Source: Dissophora ornata
Taxonomy: Eukaryota > Mortierellomycota > Mortierellomycetes > Mortierellales > Mortierellaceae
Length of the DNA stretch: 19,581 nucleotides
Direction of reading: 5' to 3'
Assembly (NCBI GenBank): GCA_025201705.1
Contig: MU617195.1
Location: 1-19,581 of the forward strand
Shown here one piece after another: positions 1 to 7,578 of the stretch. Under the pieces are notes generated by a model. The model was not told the origin of the DNA. It saw nothing but the letters and a program-made list of their open reading frames with translations, and did not search any database. Both the position numbers and the translations under genes were made by a program. Position 1 is the stretch's first letter. Each line of letters opens with the position of its first letter.

Positions 1-22
1 TTTTGAAAAACAACAAACTTAC

Positions 23-1465
23 CGACAGGGTTGGGTAGGGTGAGTGAACTTGCAGGCCTTGTTGGTGCAGTGTGGCCAGAAGCGGCAGCGAGACTTCATT
101 TTTTGTCGCTGATCTGGCGATAAGACCTGGGCGGCAGCAGGCGACGACAATGATGGACCGCTTTGCGAGCCCGAATTAGCCAGAGGCGCTGCTTGCGGTA
201 TCCACGATGGCGTAAATACAGGTGCCTCTCTGTTCAATGCATGGTGGTGGTGGTCCTTTGCCTCCGGTGCTGCGTGAGATGGCGATAGTGGCTCTGCAGA
301 GGATGTCGACGTCAAGGAAGATTTGTAAGGTGAAGCAGCCTCAGCCATGGCCAATGCCAACTCGATCCTCTCCGCAGCCTGCCTCTGTCCTGGGAATTCC
401 TCAGTCATGGCTGAGGTGTTGCTCTGTGATTCCTGGGTCTCTTTGCCTGACTCAACACTAACGGCGACTGACAATGGATCCTCACAGTGATCTTCGACGA
501 CAAGCGTCTTCGTGACCTCCTGTACCTCCTGCTGTGATTCGTTAATCTCCTCCTGTTGAACAGTTGCCTCAACTTGCTGATCACTATCGCTGATCGACTG
601 CTCGTGGTCGTTTGCTGCGGTCTCGATCTGCTCGAAAGCCTCTCCTCCTTGCGCCCCAGTGATCTCATCCTCGGACTCAAAATCTATGGCTTTCATGTCA
701 CTTGGGTCGGTTTCCTGCAGAGAAAAAAAAAGAAATACCCCCCTGCGATGTTAGTGATAGACAGAGGCGCCAAATGCGCAAAAGCGATAGCCCGTTGGGA
801 GGGTGGGAGGTTACCTGCTGCTCGATGGAAAGGAGATACTCTATGGCCGCCACCGCCACGGCATCGACGACACTGTCAGCCAGTGCTAACACAGCGAATA
901 TTAATAAAGTTAGTTTGATGAACTTTTGTTTGTTATTGCAAACGGGTGTGACAAAAAAAACACCGGACACCCGATTTCCTGGAAACACCTTTTTTCTCAC
1001 ACATCCGCAGTCAACTGTTTTACCTCCATCTCCTCCACCAGAGATCCCTTCATCGACACCAGAGATACTGGAACGAAACTGCTCGACCATGGCAACGACA
1101 ACGTCATTATCCTCCTCCTCTTCCTCTTCCTCCTCTTCCTCCATCGACGGATCGTCATTATCAAGGCTTTCCCTCCGTGGCTTTTCCTCGCCTTCAGGTC
1201 CACTGTTTTCAATAGCGGGTGTTTCTTCTGTCTCAGTCTTCCTATCGACACTGCCGCTGCTGCTGCTTTTGCTGTGGGCGCCGGTACTTGAGGCATGAGA
1301 TTTGGATGACTCGGCAGTAGTCGAGGTGGTGGTAGTAGGAGGGGAGCTGGGATCTGCAGAGGAAGAGGAGGATGTTGCGGCCCAAATCAGATAGACGACA
1401 AGACCTCCCATGAGAGCGGCTGCGCCGAGACGTGTGGCGCTGTTGTTTCCCAATGAATGAGTCAT
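23..1465 (-). CDS. CCCH zinc-finger protein, Nab2/ZC3H14-like, 5' part (partial, runs off left edge)
   Basis: Three exons are visible: 1465-1024, 885-815 and 714-23. The introns are GT-AG and the phases close, and a further donor (GTAAG) lies at 22-18, so the gene continues beyond the window. Residues about 13-31 form a hydrophobic stretch (LGAAALMGGLVVYLIWAAT) that looks like a membrane anchor. Then come a Ser/Thr-rich region, a run of glutamates and long disordered acidic and Gln/Glu-rich sequence. At residues 381-396 lies a CCCH finger, C-X5-C-X4-C-X3-H (CRFWPHCTNKACKFTHP), followed by TQPC. This closely resembles the first of the tandem fingers of nuclear poly(A)-binding Nab2/ZC3H14, and more fingers are expected outside the window. 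The PWI-like N-terminal domain of that family is not visible. An alternative is that the finger protein starts at Met 696 in exon 3 and the anchor belongs to another transcript. Confidence 0.68.
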
Positions 1466-2242
1466 GTCGGTTGAATTGAATCAGAAATAAGAGTGCTGGT
1501 TGTAATGAGAGTAGGGAGTAAGGGCTGTGGAAATGATTAATGATTGATCGACTGAGGGATTGACTTGGCTGATCGATTGACTGATCGATTGACTTGTCGC
1601 TGGTGAGGTGATCAAAAGAAAAAAGGGGGAATGGTTGTTTATGTTCTGGGTGCGGTCGCATGTCCTGCGAGCACGGCTCTCAGTCGAGTGACAGACAAAC
1701 AGAGAAAAAGGACTGTTACACGAACAGACGCGTTCCTCGCGCCCCGACACACAGGCCACAAACACGTACAACGACGCACCCTATCGGCAACTAAACCACG
1801 CATGACCATTGTCGCATCCCACGACGGGACAGCGCGCGAGCTCCGTGGTCTAGACAGGACCTTCGATCCCTGCATGCGATCCAACAAGTGCGTGAGCAGT
1901 CTACGGCGTTGCTCGCGCCTTTGTCTTCCATGGCGGCACAGGTCCGATTTCACCTTCCCAGTCCCTTGCCCCAGGTTGTTGCATGCGGCGCTGAGACCGC
2001 CTGGGGGTTGGGCAGCAGATGTGTGTGCGGCAATAAAGAAACAATTTTGCATTTGTGTTTCATTCGCTTTTTTCGTGTCTCTCCACATTATCGCCTTAAG
2101 ACAGGGAAGCGCGTATTCGTCTCTTCTTTCTCATGCTCGCCCGATCCATCTTCCCCCCCACCGCCCCTACTCTACGTTCTCGCTTTGCCAAACACTTGCT
2201 TTCCCTCCTTCTCATCTTTCGTTATACAATTAGCTCGTTGCC
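1466..2242. promoter_or_regulatory. Divergent intergenic promoter region (CCCH gene / F-box gene)
   Basis: This is 777 bp between two divergent start codons. Toward the F-box gene it becomes strongly CT-rich (about 2105-2220), as is common just upstream of fungal start codons. Toward the CCCH gene it holds a cluster of GATCGATTGACT-type repeats. The open frames seen here look like chance and I see no conserved protein in them. Confidence 0.55.
1571..1594. repeat. Perfect 12-bp tandem duplication in promoter
   Basis: GATCGATTGACT occurs twice head to tail at 1571-1582 and 1583-1594. Degenerate copies flank it (TGATTGATCGACTG near 1541 and GATTGACTT near 1558). It lies about 110 bp upstream of the CCCH gene start. 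Each unit carries TGACT, a half-site-like core of bZIP factors; that link is inference only. Confidence 0.6.
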
Positions 2243-4550
2243 ATGGAGACGCTTCTCGACGACATCTGCCAAGCACTGGGATGCGAACAAGCGGAAATCG
2301 ACCAAACCAAACACGGTGCCCAAAGTGATCATCTCGTGGACAAGAATAAAGACGAGCAGCTCTTTACCAACCACATGGATGCTTGTGCTTCCAAGTTCCC
2401 TGTCCTTAGCACCACGCACGGATCTGAACCGAACGCTGACGGTCCAGCCTTCATGTGCGTGTCATTCCAGCTCCCTTCCGAGATCTTGCTTTGCGTCCTC
2501 GACAACTTGACAGTCAGTCAGTTGATGCCGTGTCAATTGGTCTCGCACCAATTCCGAGCGGTTGCACGCATGGTTCTGATGGATAAACTTGGAGGACGTT
2601 TCTTGCGTCAGCAGCAATTACAATATCAGAAGCAACTCCATCAAAGACAGGCTCAAGCAAGCTCTGAAGATGGACTCCCGCCTTTGCCGCGCCAGTACCG
2701 TAGCAATAGCATCAGCAACAATCACGGTGGGAGCGGTAGCACCAGTCAACATCAACTTCTTAACAGTCAGTCCCAACAAGACCATCAACACCATCTACAC
2801 CATCACTTGTATCAGAACCAGTCGATGGAAGGGCTATCGCAACACCCACATACAGACCTACACATCCACCAACAAGCTCATAGTTACAGCGTTCAGTCGC
2901 ACTCGCCTTCGCCAGCCTCCGAATCGCCATCATCTTCGCCGCCCCTACAGTATCAACAGCAACAACGACAACAGCAGCTGCATCAGACACACTGCCGCGA
3001 TCCTGGATACATCGCCCCTGGGACCATTGCTCTGTTCTTATTCCCATACCACGATCACACCCCAACGGGTTGGCAAGAACGTCAATCTGTTCATTTTCGT
3101 TGCACAGGCATGGACCGTACTGCTGAACAGTTGATCTTCTCGCCGATCCACCCCGACACTGGCGATTGTTTGAAATTCAACACAAACTCGTGGAACTTGC
3201 CCTCGACATTAGCTTCTTCAATGTCCGGCCGATTCGCAGGAGGGTCGATGGACGCGAGTAGTCTTCCCAGTGCTGAGAGTGCTGGGGGATACACAGGTCC
3301 TGTGACAGGAATGGACTTGTTTGATTATGCGACAGGCCAGCCTCGGTCGTCGACTCGGAACGCATCCAACATTGATGGTATGCTCGGTTACTCGTTCACA
3401 GATCAGTACAAGGCCATGCCGCGACAGAATAGCGACGGCAGCAGTACTAGCAGAAGTACTAGTATAACTAGTATGGACAGCAGCTCTAGATCGCCCTCGC
3501 CACTTTCCCGGTCCTCATTCTCATCCTTATCCCCTCCCTCCTCATCCCCAGTATCTCGTTTCTCCGCTTCATTGCTCTCACGCCACTCCTCTGCCTCGTC
3601 ATGGCTGACCGCCAATAGCGGTGGCGGCGATCACTACAGTGTCATTGGGATCAAACACGGCGACTGGCCTGAAGACAACCAAATGGCCAGTCGCTGGTGG
3701 AGCGGCGATCTCCAATCCTCCATGACTCAACAATCCATGGTTTTCTTGCCCTGGTCCGCTTCCCCAGGCGGCCAGGGCTCGGTAGCAGATTTCCATCAGA
3801 GATTAATTCGACAATATGAACAGCAACATCAACAGCGTGAGCCGACGGATTCGAGTCTACGACATCATCCTCTCCACACGCACCCGACGAGTGTTCCGTG
3901 TGGTACGAGTATGTGTACGGAGGACTTGCGCGATCAGAGCCAAAGCCAGGGTAGTGTTAGGTTGGGTGTGGATCAGGATGTGGGTGGAGAAGGGACGGGG
4001 TGTACGAGGATTCATAGGCACCATATGTACATGTCGTCCCGTCGACAGAGGAACCCACCAGCACATCACCATCAGTACTTTTGTCTGCATCACGATCAGT
4101 TGATGACGGACATTGCGGCTATTAACACCATGAAAGCTGCAGCCGCCGCCGATATCGCTACGGACTTTCGGATATGTGAACTCGTAAGTTGACACGCCAT
4201 ACACGTAAAAGGAATGCATGCGTTGGTGGCAAATCGTTTTATTCTAACTGCCCTGTGTAACATACACAACACCCTTACTTCTCCTCCTGAACCATAACCG
4301 TCAGAAGGACAACATGCCAATGGCCACTGCAGGCTCTAAGCACCTGTCAATCCGCTATGGCGCCCGGGTGTCCGAGAGCAAGCGCTGCCAGTTCTGTCTC
4401 GCGTCTCCCTGCAAGGCCAACCTGGAGATCCAGGTCAAATTCAACGAGGTCAGGGTCTCGCTTGACTGGATCCTCTCTGGATTTGTGCCTGACATCAAGA
4501 AGAAATCACCTTTGCAAGCACGAGGACCAGGACAGGTTCCTGCTGCGTAA
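2243..4550 (+). CDS. F-box protein with long low-complexity middle
   Basis: There are two exons, 2243-4183 and 4305-4550 (intron 4184-4304, GTAAGT...CAG, phase 0), giving 728 residues. The start is in a good context (CCATGG). Residues about 76-115 form an F-box: LPSEILLCVLDNL, then a Pro-Cys-Gln-Leu-Val-Ser core. F-box proteins usually bind Skp1 and bring substrates to an SCF ubiquitin ligase. Residues about 123-250 are Gln/His-rich and about 395-455 Ser-rich. Between them is a more ordered stretch around GTIALFLFPYHDHTPTGWQE. No leucine-rich, WD or kelch repeats are seen, so the substrate is unknown. Exon 2 has a conserved-looking C-terminal block with a CxxC pair (RCQFCLASPC) and LDWILSGFVPD. 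The last 16 codons look out of frame relative to a better overlapping frame (see findings), so the true end may be 4581. Confidence 0.8.
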
Positions 4551-4606
4551 AACCTGCTTTTCTCAGTTCCGCATCTCATAGTTCCGCAATGTATAACAAT
4601 AGAGCG

Positions 4607-4612
4607 AATAAA
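4607..4612 (+). terminator. Poly(A) signal AATAAA, F-box gene
   Basis: AATAAA lies 57 bp after the TAA at 4548-4550 and 26 bp after the alternative TAG at 4579-4581. A long genomic A-run (about 4618-4633) follows directly. Confidence 0.5.
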
Positions 4613-4771
4613 CGAACAAAAAAAAAAAAAAAAGCGGTGTTTCCTTTAATCGCCTGCTGTCCGTTGGATATTCCTTCCCACAGACATAGTCAGGGGGGCG
4701 TCTATAGAGTCAACACTAACCCCTCTCATTCCTTTGAACCCCCTCCCTCTTCAAAATTCTCAAAATTTCTC

Positions 4772-5393
4772 TCAAGACCTTGACTTCTTCTTCCCATCTT
4801 CATATCCTTGAAACGGATCCATTATCCTCTTTCTATTGGTTCCTGTTGCTGTTGACGGAGTTGATCCGTTTTTACTTGGCGAAGCCGCTCCTTCATCGCC
4901 CTTCTCTCCATCTTCATCAAACCGCGTGTGCATTCCTTGAGATTCCACAATAGCCCCACCATTGTCATCCTCATTGTCTCCATCGCTCTCGCTCTCTCCA
5001 TCCTCCTCACTATCGCCTTCCGTCTGGCCTGCCGTTTCACCAGCGGTAGCAGCAGCAGCAGCCTTTCGATCTGCAATGTTGTTGGATGCCAGAGCACCTC
5101 TGATAAGCCGTGCTGCCGCATCCCGGTCGACTTCCATCTTTGCCTTGTATCCTTCCGTGACATTACGCAGTCTCTCTGTGTAGGCCTTGATCCGTTTCTA
5201 TTCGAGTTTTGGCAGGGTGGTTAGTAGGGGGTGATGGGAAGAGTCCTGTCCTCTGGATAATGTAGTGCACTTCTTCCGTTAATATTGTCGTACCAATTCC
5301 TGCATAACCGGGTGAGTGCTGGGTGCGGTTCCATTTGCCTTCAAGTTGACTATAAGAAAGGCAAGGGAAATCTACCAGGTTAGTCGCTGGCGT

Positions 5394-5432
<39 letters not shown>

Positions 5433-5719
5433 ATCCAGCAATATACACGTTTATATATTTTCGACAACATACTAAAGGCAAAAGTGTTGATGGCGTAGGC
5501 TATCAGCAACTCCATTTGACACCGACTCTCGCTATCGAGCTTCGCTAACGTTTCGCTTAGAGAATTGGGTGTGGCAAAAAGAGGCGACAACATCTCTTCG
5601 AGCTCTGCGAGTGATGCCAAAAGTGCATTGGTAGCATTGCTGTGGTTTTGAGGCAATGTCGGGGACAATGCTTCCTCCTTTCCCTTTGCCTCATTAGTCG
5701 TGGCTTTCTTTGGCGGCAT
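4772..5719 (-). CDS. C1D/Rrp47 (Lrp1) family nuclear exosome cofactor
   Basis: There are three exons: 5719-5473, 5349-5294 and 5197-4772. The introns are 5472-5350 (GTATGT...TAG) and 5293-5198 (GTACGA...TAG), and the protein has 242 residues. Residues about 28-130 match the Sas10/C1D fold of the family. A helix ends in AYAINTFAF, followed by THPVMQELKRIKAYTERLR at residues 94-112, the family's hallmark HPVxQELxRI segment. Exon 3 continues with AAARLIRGAL, then a long acidic Ser/Asp/Glu region and a basic tail (GKKKSRS) that could act in nuclear import or RNA binding. In yeast the family member Rrp47/Lrp1 partners the nuclease Rrp6 in RNA processing; in mammals it is C1D. The protein is longer than human C1D because of the acidic tail. 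It faces the F-box gene 3' end to 3' end, with about 220 bp between stops. Confidence 0.9.
5399..5432. repeat. (AG)n microsatellite followed by a G9 run, in C1D intron 1
   Basis: About 13 AG units (5399-5424) run into nine Gs (5424-5432). On the coding strand this is a C9(CT)n pyrimidine tract inside intron 1, roughly 50 bp upstream of its acceptor. Such tracts are prone to length variation. Confidence 0.9.
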
Positions 5720-5993
5720 TCTGGTATCGAGCTCTTTTTATTGGTGAGCCTGGGAAGGTGGGAGGTGTAGAAGGGAGTGAAAAAAAGGCGGGAAGGATGG
5801 GGCTCTAGGCGGTAGGTCGGATGTGCCGAATGGGACTTTGCTACAAAACAGTGGGACAACGGTTCAATGCGATGCAATTGAATAAAAAAAAAAAAGAAGG
5901 GTTTGTTATGAAAATTGTAGAGGTTGCAGAAACGGTCACAGGCGTCCGCCCAAAAATGGAGTGTTGGTCCGTGCGTCACACGTCCAACGGGGG

Positions 5994-6000
5994 TATAAAA
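5994..6000 (+). promoter_or_regulatory. TATA box for the 6226 gene
   Basis: TATAAAA sits about 225 bp upstream of the ATG at 6226. No ATG occurs in the 200 nt from shortly after the box to 6226, so 6226 would be the first start codon of a transcript from this box. This supports choosing it over upstream in-frame ATGs. Confidence 0.6.
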
Positions 6001-6040
6001 GTCAGTCTGACCGCTGCTTTCTTTCTCTTCCTTCTGCTCC

Positions 6041-6205
6041 ATTGCACATTCGCTTTCAGCTCCTCGTCTTCTCACCTCCTCAGGTTTGGCTGCCTCTCTC
6101 TTTGCTCATTGCACATTCACCTCGTTATACACGCGGTTACACACCTTCTTTGCTTTGACTTCTTTGCCCATTGCACTTTCTCCTTCGCTCACCTATACAC
6201 GTACT
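6041..6205 (+). repeat. Degenerate 62-67 bp repeats in the 5' leader
   Basis: ATTGCACATT occurs at 6041-6050 and 6108-6117, with a near copy ATTGCACTTT at 6170-6179. The second and third are preceded by CTTTGC and followed about 15-20 bp later by CACCT...TATACACG. This suggests an old tandem duplication of a leader segment. Confidence 0.55.
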
Positions 6206-6225
6206 TGCTCATTCATTCCCACAGC

Positions 6226-7316
6226 ATGCCCAAGGCCCCTCGACAACGCGTATCCGAGAGCACGCGAAAGTCTCTCCCGCGTCTGAAGGATATGAACATG
6301 CGTTGCCGTCCCGAGACAGCGTCCAAGACAGATCCGAAGTACACCCTTTCGTTCCAACGTATCGAAGCGAAAGGATGGGACTTCTTTTGCATCTGCACCA
6401 ACGTGTGCTACTCAAGATCATCTATCCTACGCCACGCGAAGAGATGTGAGGATGTCCAAAAAGTCATCGCAAAGGCTTTGCGGACTGGAGAAGACATCGC
6501 CTACGAGTTCATGACTGTGGTCATGAAAAAGGAGACTGACGACGACTCTCTGAAATCGATCCGGCATGGCCAGCACGATAGTGCGGATGTTCAGCATAGC
6601 CAAGATGCATGCTCCGTGAAGACGGAGATCCAAGCAGTTGCCCACAATACCAACCCAACCGCCGTTGAATCACAGGCGCTGATGATGCAGTTTGAACGAG
6701 TATTAACTCAGACTGAAGAAATACTTGCGGAGCAGAGATCGAGAGACCAGTGGATGGACATAGTCTTTGAAGAGCAGATATCGAGAGACCGGCAGATGGA
6801 CATGGTCTTTAAAGAGCTGAGATCGAGAGACGGGCAGATTGACATGGTCTTCAAAGAGCTGAGATCGAGAGACCAGCAGATGGACATGGTCGTTGCAGAG
6901 CAGCTGGATAGCCAGTTGGAGCTCGCCCGAGATTTCCGCAGTCTGGCGAAGGATTATGCAGCACGTAAGTTCAAAGAGAGAATGAATAAGAAAAAAAAGA
7001 TAGCGATTAAATACCTCTTGCTCTTTGAATAGGTATCAGGAGCGATCTCCATGAAGCCAAACAAGAGCGCGATGGTAATTTCACATGAAATCTAAATAAA
7101 GAGGCGATTTATAAGAGGGGGGGCCAGGTGGCGACTAATCCTTTTTTTTGTTTTGTTGTTAAACTCACTCGAGTTCTAGTCATGAGGCAAGACATCCGAG
7201 ATCTCTTCAGAGAAGTCGAGGCGCTCAAAGATCCGGCAAGACGCTGCACCGATGCTCAAACCGCGGCCACGCAAACCGATCCTGCCACTGGCGAGGAAAA
7301 AACCTGCGACCTATAA
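6226..7316 (+). CDS. Unnamed C2HC-finger and coiled-coil tandem-repeat protein
   Basis: There are three exons: 6226-6964, 7033-7074 (42 nt) and 7180-7316. Both introns are GT-AG (donors GTAAGT and GTAATT) and the phases close, giving 305 residues. I do not recognise the family. Residues 55-74 hold a small zinc-finger-like pattern, CxCxxxC-X8-H-X3-C (CICTNVCYSRSSILRHAKRC), so nucleic-acid binding is possible but unproven. Residues 169-238 are five tandem 14-residue units of the form E-(L/Q)-R-S-R-D-x-Q-M-D-M-V-F-K; the last is degenerate. They are predicted to be helical and coiled-coil, which suggests self-association. The remainder is charged, and exon 3 continues the coiled-coil pattern (RQDIRDLFREVEAL) before a polar tail. 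The upstream open frame to 5821 is not included because of the TATA box at 5994. Confidence 0.75.
6730..6939 (+). repeat. Five 42-bp tandem repeats within the coding region
   Basis: The units lie at 6730-6771, 6772-6813, 6814-6855, 6856-6897 and 6898-6939. The first four are highly similar at the DNA level (GAGCNGAGATCGAGAGAC core); the fifth is recognisable mainly by position and its GAGCAG start. All are in frame, 14 codons each. Confidence 0.85.
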
Positions 7317-7578
7317 TCTGAAGAAACAAAACAGGACCGAGGTATATAGCAAAGAAATTTCTCCTCAGCACTTTTTTCGTGCACGTTTCGTCCTCGCTGA
7401 CCTGGCTTATCATGATGATTGTTTAAAATGCCAGAGTAGCCACAACTAGCAAAAATACAATACATATGTATTTGCACTCTACTTGATATTGATCTGTCGT
7501 CTCGTACAGTTTAGTGTCGATTGGTTTATGTTACAAGCAAAAAAGTTCCTGTAAAATGGAAAACAAAAAACTTCACAG
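7317..7578. other. Convergent 3' intergenic spacer
   Basis: This AT-rich spacer of 262 bp lies between the stop codons of the repeat protein and the unknown long protein. I see no gene in it. Confidence 0.5.

Larger units (their letters stand above)
5720..6225. promoter_or_regulatory. Divergent promoter region (C1D / repeat-protein gene)
   Basis: This is 506 bp between two divergent starts. It contains a TATA box for the plus-strand gene (5994-6000) and a CT-rich leader of about 200 nt with degenerate repeats. The plus reading frame stays open back to 5821, but this stretch overlaps the TATA box and looks like leader and promoter rather than protein. Confidence 0.6.

Noticed and set aside
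702..1298. 198-codon plus-strand Ser-rich frame
   Set aside because: The serine run is the antisense of the poly-glutamate and Ser-rich stretches of the CCCH gene.
4618..4633. A-run as evidence of a processed retrocopy or LINE tail
   Set aside because: A-runs of 10-26 nt are common throughout this window, there is no target-site duplication, and the neighbouring gene has an intron.
5821..6225. Upstream in-frame extension of the repeat-protein gene to a start at 5821
   Set aside because: It overlaps a TATA box at 5994-6000, the encoded residues are low-complexity and CT-derived, and 6226 is the first ATG downstream of the box.
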